Source: a virus. From it: a stretch of DNA of 32,316 nt. A program made the position numbers and the translations under genes. The notes below the pieces were generated by a model that saw nothing but the letters and a program-made list of their open reading frames with translations, did not search any database and had not been told where the DNA came from. This document shows, piece after piece, positions 21,722 through 29,821 of this stretch; the stretch's first letter is position 1; each line of letters opens with the position of its first letter. The stretch is from positions 1 through 32,316 of IMG/VR virus record IMGVR_UViG_3300031999_000128. One strand, given 5' to 3'.

Positions 21722-22774
21722 ATGAATTTAATAAAAACGGAAGCAATGTACAGAGCTATCCAAATGGATAGTTCTTCTAGTCTTAAGGAGTTTTCCATGG
21801 ACAGAAAGAAATACTATAAAAAGTATATATTAAACGAAAGAGTGGAAGAAGCTGATAACAAAGCTGCAACCACTGGTAGGGTGGTAGAAACCCTATTACT
21901 AGAGCCTGAAGAGTTTGATGGTAGATTCTATCTATCTACATGCATGAGTGCTCCTACAGGGCTTATGTTAGCCTTTGTGGAAGGATTGTATAAATATACA
22001 ATGCTATCTACAAATGAAGATGGTGAAGTGACTAGAGACTTTGCAGAGATCTGTAAAGATGCTCATGCTGAGTCTGGATTTAAAATAAAGCTTGATTCTG
22101 TCCTAGGCAAATTCATAGGAAGTGATGCAGAGATTTATTATAAAGAGATGAGAGAAGTGAAAGCTAAGGGATTGACAGTGGTTACAACAGAAGAAATAGG
22201 TAATGCTGAGAAGATTGTAGATGAACTTAGAAACAACTTTGTCACTTCTAGTGTAGTGAATCTAGTTAATAGTGCACGTTACACTATATATAACCAATTC
22301 CAAGTGGAAGGTTATGAAGTGGATGAGCATATGTTCAAGAGTATGATGGATAAGATTGTAATAGATCATGATTTACAAACTATTCAAGTGTATGATCTTA
22401 AGTGCACCTGGAGTGTAGAGAACTTTTATGAGGAGTATTATCTCTATCGTAGGGCTTATATTCAAGCTTATCTTTATTTTCATGCTGCAATATCTTTAAC
22501 ACAAGATCCTAATGGTGAGTTTTATGGATATACTGTTAATCAACCAAGATTTATAGTTTGTGACTCTACGAACTATTTCAATCCTTTGATATATACATTG
22601 ACTGATGTAGATCTTGAGGATGCATATAATGGATTTGAACATAAAGGACGTAAGTATCCAGGTGTTAAAAACCTTATATCAAGCTTACATTGGGCTATTG
22701 AGAATAATGTATGGAACATCAGTAGAGATAACTATATTAATAATGGATTGGTAAATATAAAAGGAGGAAAATAA
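21722..22774 (+). CDS. PD-(D/E)XK exonuclease (RecE C-terminal/DUF3799-like)
   Basis: This encodes 350 residues from the ATG at 21722, chosen because the upstream extension of the frame lies within the previous gene. The N-terminal motif GRVVETLLLEPEEFD has the LLLEPEEF block of RecE-type nucleases; the usual His of that block reads Glu. The catalytic core is DKIVID followed by VYDLKCT, giving the D-(12-15)-D-x-K pattern, and the YIQAYLYF helix fits the family's QxxxY motif. It would be a nuclease of the phage recombination or replication machinery. Context: HNH nuclease upstream, RecA downstream. Confidence 0.75.
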   Translation: MNLIKTEAMYRAIQMDSSSSLKEFSMDRKKYYKKYILNERVEEADNKAATTGRVVETLLLEPEEFDGRFYLSTCMSAPTGLMLAFVEGLYKYTMLSTNEDGEVTRDFAEICKDAHAESGFKIKLDSVLGKFIGSDAEIYYKEMREVKAKGLTVVTTEEIGNAEKIVDELRNNFVTSSVVNLVNSARYTIYNQFQVEGYEVDEHMFKSMMDKIVIDHDLQTIQVYDLKCTWSVENFYEEYYLYRRAYIQAYLYFHAAISLTQDPNGEFYGYTVNQPRFIVCDSTNYFNPLIYTLTDVDLEDAYNGFEHKGRKYPGVKNLISSLHWAIENNVWNISRDNYINNGLVNIKGGK

Positions 22775-23326
22775 ATGGAAGTGAAAAAAACAATAACTAG
22801 TATATTTATGGTGCCCACCCTTGGTATAAACAAAGAACTACTAAAGGATAATGGGTTCATAAATGGCTATTGTAGAGATGGAAAGAGAGAAGTGCAATAT
22901 GAAAAGTCAATCTATCTACTCTTCAAACCAAAAGATCTAGATAAGTTTCGTGGTTTTCTTGATGGAGAATATGAGAGAACTAAGTATGTAATAGATGATT
23001 ATGATTATGAAGATGGATTTGTTGTTATTGTTTACGAGCTCCATCCTAAATTTAAGAAAGACTTTGCTCTTGTTAGAGAAGGTCTTTATTCTAAAACATC
23101 GTCAGAATTTCAAGCTAAGTTTCCTAAGATTGTTAAGATTACACGTAATGGATTACACAAAGATGAAATATCTTTGCAATATCGTGTTTTTAATAAGACA
23201 GAAGATCTTAAACAATATTGGGAAGAAAAGCTTGGTGTTGAATTTGATGATGATTGGGAAGTTTGGGATGGATTTGAATTAGATAAAGAAACTCTTAACC
23301 TTGATAAAATTAAAGAACATGTTTAA
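22775..23326 (+). CDS. conserved hypothetical protein
   Basis: This encodes 183 residues and begins directly after the nuclease stop. It is strand-rich in the first half (ITSIFMVPTLGI, then SIYLLFKPKDLDKF) and Lys/Asp-rich in the second, with an acidic FDDDWEVWDGFELD motif. From memory, similar proteins lie next to the nuclease gene in related phages. No catalytic residues are evident. It overlaps the next start by 8 bp, so it is co-translated with neighbours. A nuclease partner is plausible, but only from position. Confidence 0.6.
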   Translation: MEVKKTITSIFMVPTLGINKELLKDNGFINGYCRDGKREVQYEKSIYLLFKPKDLDKFRGFLDGEYERTKYVIDDYDYEDGFVVIVYELHPKFKKDFALVREGLYSKTSSEFQAKFPKIVKITRNGLHKDEISLQYRVFNKTEDLKQYWEEKLGVEFDDDWEVWDGFELDKETLNLDKIKEHV

Positions 23327-23528
23327 TGAAGATTTATTAAAGAAGCTCATTTCAGATTTTGGTGAGCTTCAAGCAATGTTATATTGCAGAATGGAAAGTG
23401 CTAAAAACGCTTATCAATTTGAAGATTGTATAAAGAGAGGTGAAGATAACACCTGCTCTCAATATGATTTTGAAAGAGATTGGTGGAAAGAAGCAGAGAA
23501 AAAAGTATCAGATAATATTAAAATTTAA
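23319..23528 (+). CDS. hypothetical acidic protein
   Basis: This encodes 69 residues from the ATG at 23319. It is helical, with two Cys and a Trp-rich RDWWKEAEKK near the end. It overlaps the previous gene by 8 bp. No family is recognised. Confidence 0.5.
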   Translation: MFNEDLLKKLISDFGELQAMLYCRMESAKNAYQFEDCIKRGEDNTCSQYDFERDWWKEAEKKVSDNIKI

Positions 23529-23531
23529 ATT

Positions 23532-23891
23532 ATGGAAATGATTAATTTGTTAGAAGAACACCCTAAAACAACCATTGTTATAAAACAGTGGTTGTTAGAT
23601 GTATTATTATCATCTATAGAAGATAGCAAGTTGCCTGATGATTTTAAAGAGTTTGCTAGACAACAGAGTATGGAAACTGAGCATGTAGCAGGAATGTTAC
23701 AAAATACACCTCGTTCTATGTTTGATGTGTTTGACAATCAAGAATTGTACATACAAATTACTGGAGATAATAAACATGGGTGGAGCTGGGAAGTGGATGG
23801 ATCTGTTGAAAATGCTGTATGTTCATCTAGAAAAGAAGCTGAAACAGCAGCTATTGTTGAAGCATTTAAAATCTTGGAGGCAAAAATATGA
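23532..23891 (+). CDS. hypothetical protein
   Basis: This encodes 119 residues: a helical N-terminal half (LLEEHPKTTIVIKQWLLDVL) and a strand-rich second half with GWSWEVDGSVENAVC followed by an AETAAIVEAFKIL helix. This strand-strand-helix ending resembles small double-stranded-RNA-binding or ribbon-helix folds, without specific match. It overlaps the following gene by 4 bp. The function is unknown. Confidence 0.55.
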   Translation: MEMINLLEEHPKTTIVIKQWLLDVLLSSIEDSKLPDDFKEFARQQSMETEHVAGMLQNTPRSMFDVFDNQELYIQITGDNKHGWSWEVDGSVENAVCSSRKEAETAAIVEAFKILEAKI

Positions 23892-24184
23892 GACAAATAG
23901 ATGAACAAACAAGAGATGCATTTATTGCTAAAAAGAGGTTTAAATTAAAAAATACAAAAATTGATATTATAGATGGAGAACCTCATTTATATTTACATGG
24001 ATATTTAATAGCTAAGATAGAAGATGGTAATTTGTTAATCAATCATTGTGGTTGGGAAACTAGAACTACAAGCTCAAGGTTAAACTCCCTACCTGGTGTA
24101 CAAATCAAAATGATCAAAGGAAAATTTAGATTGAACGAAATGGGATATATGAATAATGAATGGATAAATATAAATAGATTATGA
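23888..24184 (+). CDS. hypothetical basic protein
   Basis: This encodes 98 residues, basic, with strands (IDIIDGEPHLYLHGYLIAKI) and a segment NHCGWETRTTSSRLNSLPGV. It matches a pattern I recall as common in phages (H-C/G-W-x-T-x-T-T-x-x-RLN), where it has no assigned role. It overlaps both neighbours by 4 bp. Confidence 0.6.
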   Translation: MRQIDEQTRDAFIAKKRFKLKNTKIDIIDGEPHLYLHGYLIAKIEDGNLLINHCGWETRTTSSRLNSLPGVQIKMIKGKFRLNEMGYMNNEWININRL

Positions 24185-24432
24185 AAGACCAAGTAGTGGA
24201 CAATGTAATAGATAAATTCTATGACAGAAGTCAGGTGGGAATTACCAAGTATGGTACTACTCTCTATAACAACAACCAGGATAACTACTTCAAGCATTTA
24301 CAAGAAGAGCTCATGGATGCAACTCTCTATCTTCAGAAACTTATGGATCTGAAGGAAGAGCTAACCATTTTGGTTAAAATGTATCCCAATGATGCAGAAC
24401 TTGGAAAACTTATAAGAGGATTAATTATCTAA
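24181..24432 (+). CDS. MazG-like small protein
   Basis: This encodes 83 residues with the pattern YDRSQVGITKYGTTL then HLQEELMDATLYLQKL. The EELMDA-x-x-YL helix is the EExxD motif of all-alpha NTP pyrophosphohydrolases, and the KYGTTL segment is typical of the small phage version. The likely role is hydrolysis of non-canonical or excess nucleoside triphosphates, though the short length leaves a truncated active site possible. It is the last gene before a hairpin, upstream of the RNR gene, which fits nucleotide-pool control. Confidence 0.6.
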   Translation: MKDQVVDNVIDKFYDRSQVGITKYGTTLYNNNQDNYFKHLQEELMDATLYLQKLMDLKEELTILVKMYPNDAELGKLIRGLII

Positions 24433-24457
24433 TATTTTTCAAATCTTTGGTAAATAG

Positions 24458-24486
24458 AAGGGGATGTATTAAATTTGCATCCCCTT
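24458..24486 (+). terminator. hairpin terminator
   Basis: AAGGGGATG (24458-24466) and CATCCCCTT (24478-24486) form a perfect 9-bp stem with a further T-G pair. ATTATTTACATA follows, a weak T-rich tract. It separates the MazG-like gene from the RNR gene. Confidence 0.6.
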
Positions 24487-24519
24487 ATTATTTACATAAC
24501 AAATTAAAAACAAAAACAC

Positions 24520-25492
24520 ATGGATTTAGGATTAGAAGCCTTATCAAATCTGACCATTTTTAGCAAGTATGCTAAATTTAAGCCAGAATTTAAAAGAAGA
24601 GAACCCTGGGATGAAATAGTTGATCGCTACCAGGATATGATGATCAAGAAATACCCAAGTCTTAAAGATGCTATTGTAAAAAGTGCTGAGCTAATTAGAG
24701 CTAAGAAAGTCTTACCATCTATGAGAGCTCTACAATTTGCAGGAGTAGCAGCTGAAGTTAATAATGCTCGTATCTATAACTGTTGTTTCCTACCTATGGA
24801 TGATTATAGATCATTCTCTGAGACAATGTTCCTATTATTAGGAGGAACAGGTGTGGGGTATTCTGTACAGAAGCACCACGTTGAACAACTTCCAGTGATT
24901 ACAAAACCTGGTAAGAAGAAAACATATCTAATAGAAGATTCTATCATGGGATGGGCTGATGCTGTAAAGGTGTTATTTAAAGCTTATATGGAAGGTAAAT
25001 TCCTACCTACATTTGACTTTAGAGCTATTAGACATAAAGGAGCTAGATTGGTTACAGCTGGTGGTAAAGCCCCAGGTCCTGAACCATTGAAATTGTGTCT
25101 CACACATATACAAGCTATTCTTGATAGAAAACAAGAGGGAGAAAGACTAACTACACTAGAGTGTCATGATATTCTTTGTCACATTGCTAACAGTGTTCTT
25201 GCTGGTGGTATTCGTAGAAGTGCTATGATTGCTTTGTTCAGTCATGATGATGAGGAAATGATTACATGTAAGTATGGGAATTGGTGGGAAACTAATGAAC
25301 AGCGTGGTAGAGCTAATAACTCTGCTGTATTAGAGAGAGGTTCTGTAGGAGAAGAAGAGTTTCAAGCTTTATGGAAAAGAATTGAAGCTTCTGGATCTGG
25401 AGAGCCTGGTATCTACTGGACTAACAATAAAGATTGGGGAACTAATCCTTGTTGTGAGATTGGATTAAGACCTTATCAGTTCTGTAATCTCT
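24520..25492 (+). CDS. nrdJ: class II ribonucleotide reductase NrdJ, exon 1
   Basis: This is the first 324 codons plus one base of an adenosylcobalamin-dependent ribonucleotide reductase, which makes deoxynucleotides for phage DNA. N-terminal features include NNARIYNCCFLP and the LLLGGTGVGYSV nucleotide-site segment; the middle has NSVLAGGIRRSAM. Exon 1 ends just after the active-site block (NPCCEIGLRP, then YQFCNL). The last base T25492 belongs to the codon completed by exon 2. Without splicing, translation would stop at 25492-25494. Splicing to 26223 gives CNLCEVNVSD, a smooth match to the family. The predicted spliced protein is 634 residues, slightly short but complete at both ends. Confidence 0.88.
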
Positions 25493-26222
25493 AAACTTTC
25501 ATGGAGATTTAAAACCCTGAGAATTGCTGGGAACTCTGACCACTTGAAGGTGAAGACAATCAGCAGCCGAGCTTAGAAATAAGAAGGTTCAACGACTAGT
25601 CGAAAGACGTACACTCAAGTGAGTGGAAGCACAGGGCCCTTGAAAAAGGTGATGATATAGTCTGAACAATATAGAAATATATTGATGAAAATTTGGAAAT
25701 CTCAAATAAGTTCTGTAACTTTGTAAAAATACAAAACTTATGAGAGTAAATAGAGAAGGTTATAAAATATCAGAGACAGAACGAGAATGTACTAATTGTG
25801 GTACAATGTTCTTAAAAACCTCAAAAACAGTAACACTTTGTAATAAATGTAATTCTGAAAGAGTCAAGTGCACAGACCCTGAAGTAAAAATGTTACAAAG
25901 AGCAAAAAATCGAGCTAAATTAAAAGATTTAGAATTTGATTTAACTGTAAAAGATATAATTATACCGAAACATTGTCCTATTCTTGGAATAGAATTAGTT
26001 TGTAAAAGTGGAACATCAGGAGGTCAGAAAAACTCTCCTGCTTTAGATAGAAAAGATTCAAAAAGGGGCTATACTAAAGATAATGTACAAGTGATAAGTC
26101 ATCTAGCAAATATGATGAAAAGTCATGCCACTGAAGAAGAGTTAATTGCTTTTGCAAATTGGATAATAAATTCTCTACCAAAGGATTCTAGTCAAGCTTA
26201 ACGAACTTGATTGAACATGTTG
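25493..26222 (+). mobile_element. group I intron in nrdJ with internal HNH gene
   Basis: The 730-bp insert interrupts nrdJ. P1: exon AATCTC (25486-25491) pairs with GAGATT (25504-25509), and the splice-site U25492 pairs with G25503, the conserved U-G. P10: the exon 2 start GTGAAG can pair with TTTCAT (25497-25502), allowing G-U pairs. The core R element GTTCAACGACTA (25587-25598) and S element GATATAGTCT (25654-25663) form P7 as GACTA/TAGTC (25594-25598, 25658-25662), with P8 CACTC/GAGTG (25612-25616, 25621-25625). The terminal omega-G is G26222. This suits a group IA-type intron. Its HNH gene lies after the core (25740-26201), in the P9 region. Confidence 0.9.
25740..26201 (+). CDS. HNH homing endonuclease encoded in the intron
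   Basis: This encodes 153 residues. Two CxxC pairs (CTNC at about residues 17-20 and CNKC at 34-37) make an N-terminal zinc-ribbon. The nuclease core reads HCPILGIEL, then PALDRKDSKRGYT and DNVQVIS, the HNH variant typical of phage homing endonucleases, followed by a helical NMMKSHATEEEL end. It is expected to cut intronless nrdJ alleles near the insertion site and so spread the intron. The gene starts 77 bp after the core S element and ends 21 bp before the 3' splice site. Both zinc-ribbon and HNH residues look intact, so it is probably active. Confidence 0.85.
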   Translation: MRVNREGYKISETERECTNCGTMFLKTSKTVTLCNKCNSERVKCTDPEVKMLQRAKNRAKLKDLEFDLTVKDIIIPKHCPILGIELVCKSGTSGGQKNSPALDRKDSKRGYTKDNVQVISHLANMMKSHATEEELIAFANWIINSLPKDSSQA

Positions 26223-27154
26223 GTGAAGTGAATGTTAGTGATGTTGAGAATCAAACAGATCTTAATGATCGTGTAACTGTAGCAGCGTTCTTTAGAACAC
26301 TACAAGCTGGTTTTACAGATTTTCACTATTTGCGTCCAATTTGGAAACAAACTACAGATAAAGATGCTCTATTAGGAATAGGTATGACAGGAATTGGTTC
26401 AGGAAAGATTCTTGAGGCTAATCTTACCATAGCTGCTAATACAGCTAAAGTGGTTAACTCTATGATTTCTGCTATAATAGGAACTAATGAAGCAGCTAGA
26501 ATAACATGTGTTAAGCCTTCAGGTACAACTAGTTGTGTTTTGGGAACAGCATCTGGTATTCATGCATGGCATGCTCCTTATTATTTAAGAACTGTAAGAT
26601 TTGGTAAGAGTGAGGACATTGCAGCTTATATGATGGTAAATCACCCTGAATTATGTGAGGATGATGTTTTAAGGCCCAAGGATACACTTTGTGTAAGAAT
26701 ACCTATCAAGGCACCAGAAGGATCTATATTCAGAACAGAGACAGCTATAGACACTTTAGAGAGAGTTAAGAAGTTTTCTCAAGAGTGGATTTTACCTGGT
26801 CATGTTAAAGGAGATAATACACATAATGTATCAGCTACAATTTCTATTACTAATAGTCGTTTCTATACTATACAAGAGGATAAGAGTATAGATCTTTTTA
26901 AAATGCAACTAGAATGGGACGCTGTAGGAGAATGGATGTGGGAAAATAGAGAATTCTATAATGGTTTGTCAGTGCTCCCCTATGATAATGGAAGTTATGT
27001 CCAACCACCTTTTGAGGACATAACAGAAGAGGAATATAATAAAAGAATCACTACATTGCATTCTCTTGATCTAACAAAGGTTATGGAAATAGATGATAAT
27101 GTAGAATTTGGTCAGACTGCAGCTTGCAGTGGAGGAAGCTGTGCCATAGAATAA
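26223..27154 (+). CDS. nrdJ: class II ribonucleotide reductase NrdJ, exon 2
   Basis: This is the C-terminal part, from the third segment of the CNLCEVNVSD block onward. It contains AAFFRTLQAGFTDFHYLR, MTGIGSG, CVKPSGTTSCVLGTASGIHAWHAPYYLR (the PSGT segment of class II enzymes) and a C-terminal CSGGSC redox pair. The open frame begins upstream within the intron with an apparent TTG at 26207, but that stretch (LIEHVG) is intron-derived and does not fit the family. The terminal Cys pair serves to re-reduce the active site. A terminator and promoter follow. Confidence 0.88.
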
Positions 27155-27190
27155 TATTTTCGTGTTTTCGTTTTTTTGATTAATGATTAC

Positions 27191-27227
27191 AGGCCCAATG
27201 TTTCTACATTTAGGGCCTCTTTTTTTT
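27191..27227 (+). terminator. strong intrinsic terminator
   Basis: AGGCCC (27191-27196) pairs with GGGCCT (27213-27218), extended by AATG/CATT after a 2-nt bulge, with a TTTCTA loop. C and eight Ts follow. It ends the nrdJ transcript; its T run overlaps the recA promoter's -33 box. Confidence 0.85.
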
Positions 27228-27256
27228 GTTAAAACGAAATAAATTTATTAACTTTA
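27225..27256 (+). promoter_or_regulatory. Bacteroidota-type promoter for recA
   Basis: TTTG (27225-27228), a 20-bp spacer and TAACTTTA (27249-27256) match the consensus at 11 of 12 informative positions or better. The leader before the recA ATG is about 13-15 nt. Confidence 0.6.
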
Positions 27257-27276
27257 CAACATAAAATCAATTAAAT

Positions 27277-28323
27277 ATGGCGAAAGCAAAAGAAGTCCCA
27301 ACAGAGGGCAAAGGTAAATTTCAAGATGCATTAGATAAGCTAAATAAAGCTTATGGTGTAGGAACTGTTCTAACATTAGACAGTAAAACAACAGGTGATT
27401 ATGACATAATCAGTACAGGAAGTATTGGATTTGATCACGTGACATTAGGTACTGGAGGATTTGTGAAAGGAAAGATGTATGAACTTATGGGATGGGAAGG
27501 TTCAGGTAAATCAACAATTTGTGGTCATGCTGTAGCAGAGTGTCAAAAGAAAGGTGGTGTTGTTCTGTATATAGATGGTGAGCATGCTGTAGATAAACAT
27601 TATTTTGAAGCATTGGGTGTAGACACAAAGAAGATGTTAATTGCTCAGCCTAGTTGTGGTGAAGAAGGTTTTAACATTGCTATGGAAATGATTCAAACTG
27701 GAACTGTAGATCTTATTATTATAGATTCAGATTCTAGTCTTATTCCTAAGAAGGTCTTAGATGGTGAGGTGGGTGATTCTTCTATTGGTAGAAAAGCATT
27801 ATTGAATAGTAATGCCTATCCAAAGTTGAAAGCAGCTTTGTCTCAACATAATGTTTGTGTTATAGTTATTTCTCAGTATAGAGAAAAAATTGGTGTTATG
27901 TTTGGTAATCCTACAACAACACAAGGGGGTCATGCTCTTAAATTCTATAGCGATGTAAGAATAGAAGTTTCTAAATCTCTTGCTAAAGAAGGTGATGTAA
28001 CTTATGGTAATGTCACTAAGGTGAAAGCTATTAAGAATAAAATGTCTCCTCCTTATAAGCTATCTCAGTTTGAGATTGTTTATGGTCAGGGTATTGATAA
28101 GCTTGGAGAAATCATGGAGCTTATTAACGAACATGGGATTGGTAGAAAGTATGGTAAGACAATGACTCTAGGTGTAGGAACTTTAGGTGAAACCAAGTAT
28201 AACCTTGATGAATTTAAGGTAATGCTCATGGATAATGAGGAATTCTATAATTCTATCAAATCACAAATTCTTAACAAAATTAATCAAACTGAAATTTTAG
28301 AAGATGCTACAAGTGAAATTTAA
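27277..28323 (+). CDS. recA: RecA recombinase
   Basis: This encodes 348 residues, the usual RecA size. It polymerises on single-stranded DNA and catalyses strand exchange. Walker A is GWEGSGKST near residues 72-80, and the Walker B strand is LIIIDSDSSLIPK near 148-160. ISQYREKIGVMFGNP TTT is the loop L1/L2 region, where most RecA proteins read INQLR, and GGHALKFYSDVR is conserved. The C-terminus is acidic, as in bacterial RecA. The Walker A variant (GWEG instead of GPES) sets it apart from host RecA. It has its own promoter and overlaps the dUTPase gene by 20 bp. A Sak4-like ATPase is also present. Confidence 0.92.
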   Translation: MAKAKEVPTEGKGKFQDALDKLNKAYGVGTVLTLDSKTTGDYDIISTGSIGFDHVTLGTGGFVKGKMYELMGWEGSGKSTICGHAVAECQKKGGVVLYIDGEHAVDKHYFEALGVDTKKMLIAQPSCGEEGFNIAMEMIQTGTVDLIIIDSDSSLIPKKVLDGEVGDSSIGRKALLNSNAYPKLKAALSQHNVCVIVISQYREKIGVMFGNPTTTQGGHALKFYSDVRIEVSKSLAKEGDVTYGNVTKVKAIKNKMSPPYKLSQFEIVYGQGIDKLGEIMELINEHGIGRKYGKTMTLGVGTLGETKYNLDEFKVMLMDNEEFYNSIKSQILNKINQTEILEDATSEI

Positions 28324-28801
28324 AAAACTTCATGCAGATGCTAAGCTCCCTATTAAGGGGAGCGAGCATGCTGCTTGTTATGATGTATATGCTACATCAT
28401 TAGTCAAAACTGGTCCTGGTAAAATGACTGTAGGATTAGGATTTGCTACAGAAATACCTGAAGGTTGGAAAGGGTTAGTTGTTCCTAGGAGCAACCTCAC
28501 TAAATACAGCTGGGCTATAACTAATTCTCCTGGTCAAATAGATTGTGACTATAGAGGAGAATGGAAGGTGGTATTTACATCTCTAGCTGATCAAATATTC
28601 CCCTATGGTGTAGGAGAAAGGGTTGCTCAAATCTTTTTTGAGAAGGTGAATGATGTACAGTTTGTAGAAGTGGAAACTCTTGATGAATCTGTTAGAGGTG
28701 AGGGAGGATTTGGCAGTAGTGGAAGAACAGATGTAACTTATGCTAAACCAGATTTTGTAACCAATACAACAGCAGATGTCAAAACTAATACTAACAATTG
28801 A
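28304..28801 (+). CDS. dut: dUTPase
   Basis: This encodes 165 residues. All five trimeric dUTPase motifs are visible in order: motif 1 AACYDVYA, motif 2 PRSNLTK (usually PRSSL or PRSGL), motif 3 GQIDCDYRGEWKV with the catalytic Asp and Tyr, motif 4 GERVAQIFF and motif 5 RGEGGFGSSG. It hydrolyses dUTP to dUMP and keeps uracil out of phage DNA. The final 20 residues are a Thr/Asn-rich extension. It overlaps recA by 20 bp and the next gene by 26 bp. The presence of a UDG-fold protein in the same phage gives it a clear purpose. Confidence 0.92.
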   Translation: MLQVKFKKLHADAKLPIKGSEHAACYDVYATSLVKTGPGKMTVGLGFATEIPEGWKGLVVPRSNLTKYSWAITNSPGQIDCDYRGEWKVVFTSLADQIFPYGVGERVAQIFFEKVNDVQFVEVETLDESVRGEGGFGSSGRTDVTYAKPDFVTNTTADVKTNTNN

Positions 28802-29003
28802 TGAGGAAGATCTTAACATCTTTAAGAAACAATACATCAATCTAGTTGATCTTCATGACGAAATTGAGAAACTCTTTGAAGAAGGAAAGAAACTTGATAA
28901 ACGTAAGAAGAAAGTTTATGCAGATTGGAAAGAAAAGATCAACTTTCTCATCACTATGTATAATGCTAGAGCAACATTTAAAACCTACAATAAAGTAAAA
29001 TGA
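28776..29003 (+). CDS. hypothetical coiled-coil protein
   Basis: This encodes 75 residues, Lys/Glu-rich and helical, with heptad-like leucine and isoleucine spacing in residues 15-50, so a coiled coil is likely. It overlaps dut by 26 bp and the next gene by 4 bp. No family is recognised. Confidence 0.55.
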   Translation: MSKLILTIDEEDLNIFKKQYINLVDLHDEIEKLFEEGKKLDKRKKKVYADWKEKINFLITMYNARATFKTYNKVK

Positions 29004-29266
29004 AAATACTATTTTTAGATTACGATAGTGGATTTGCATACAATAATCCAATTGCAATCTTAGTTCAAGTAAATAAATCTTTACCTAAACAAGAATTAAA
29101 AAAACTTGAATTAAGCCAACCTGGAGTTTCTAGAACAGGAGGAAATTGGAAGAGGATTATTGAAGATGCAAAAGCTATCTGTAAAGTTATAAAAGAAGGT
29201 AATAAATCTGATTTTGAAAAAGAAAATTATGATTTTGAATATGAGTTAATAACTGGTAATTATTAG
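29000..29266 (+). CDS. hypothetical protein
   Basis: This encodes 88 residues. A short N-terminal strand (MKILFLDYD) leads to GISNNP-like loop residues (AYNNPIAILVQVN), then a basic helix and an acidic C-terminus. The strand-loop start recalls a nucleotide-binding fold, but no Walker motif exists. It is followed by a 150-bp stretch with a decayed endonuclease gene. Confidence 0.5.
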   Translation: MKILFLDYDSGFAYNNPIAILVQVNKSLPKQELKKLELSQPGVSRTGGNWKRIIEDAKAICKVIKEGNKSDFEKENYDFEYELITGNY

Positions 29267-29270
29267 TAAA

Positions 29271-29430
29271 ATGAAATGTAAAACATGTGGTAAGAATGCT
29301 GATTTGGAATTCTATACTTGAGGCTGCAAAAGAATTAAATGTATCTTCTGGTAGTATTGGAAATGCTTTATCTAAAACAAATAGACAAAAAACTTGTAAA
29401 GGTTATAAATGGAAATATGAAAACTTGTAA
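29271..29430 (+). pseudogene. remnant of an HNH/NUMOD1 homing endonuclease
   Basis: The first 16 codons (ATG at 29271) encode MKCKTCGKNADLEFYT, the zinc-ribbon opening of phage HNH endonucleases, and then meet TGA at 29319-29321. In another frame, from about 29320 to 29430, the codons read EAAKELNVSSGSIGN and then CKGYKWKY, a NUMOD1 DNA-binding tail followed by a stop. The start and end of a homing endonuclease appear joined by a large internal deletion plus frame loss, leaving about 160 bp. It overlaps the 5' end of the HNH-like nuclease gene at 29417. Confidence 0.6.
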
Positions 29431-29821
29431 AATAAAAAATTGTAATAATACTATATGGAGCAATAGACTTTGTAAAAACCATATACCCAGGAAACCACTT
29501 GCTAAGACTAAAATGATGTCAAGTTTACCACCCAAAAAACTTGACAATCAGATGTCTGAGATGAATATATTTTTCTTACAAATATGGACTAAAAGAAAAC
29601 ATCGTTCAGAAATAAGTGGAGATCCTCTAGGATCAGAGCCTTTAACAATATTCTTTCATCATATTCTCCCAAAAGAAAAATTTCCTCAAGCAAAATTTGA
29701 TGAAGATAACATAATTCTTCTTACCTTTGATGAACATAACAATGTAGAAGGTGATATATACAAATATGAAGAGGTAAATGAAAGACGTAAACATTTAAAA
29801 CTTAAGTATGAAAGAAACTAA
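29417..29821 (+). CDS. HNH-like nuclease (FHHILPK type)
   Basis: This encodes 134 residues from the ATG at 29417; the longer frame upstream overlaps the endonuclease remnant. A Cys pair at MKTCKIKNCNN and a second, CKNH, make a short zinc-binding N-terminus. The C-terminal half reads HRSEISGDPL, then FFHHILPKEKFP and NIILLTFDEHNNVEGD. The HH-ILPK and DEHNN pattern is an HNH/NinG-like nuclease signature I recall from phages; the family name is uncertain. It overlaps phoH by 14 bp. The probable role is DNA processing. Confidence 0.6.
   Translation: MKTCKIKNCNNTIWSNRLCKNHIPRKPLAKTKMMSSLPPKKLDNQMSEMNIFFLQIWTKRKHRSEISGDPLGSEPLTIFFHHILPKEKFPQAKFDEDNIILLTFDEHNNVEGDIYKYEEVNERRKHLKLKYERN

Noticed and set aside
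24520-27154. nrdJ as two separate genes or a frameshifted pseudogene
   Set aside because: The intervening sequence has group I P1, P7, P8, R and S elements and a homing endonuclease, and splicing restores the conserved block without a gap.
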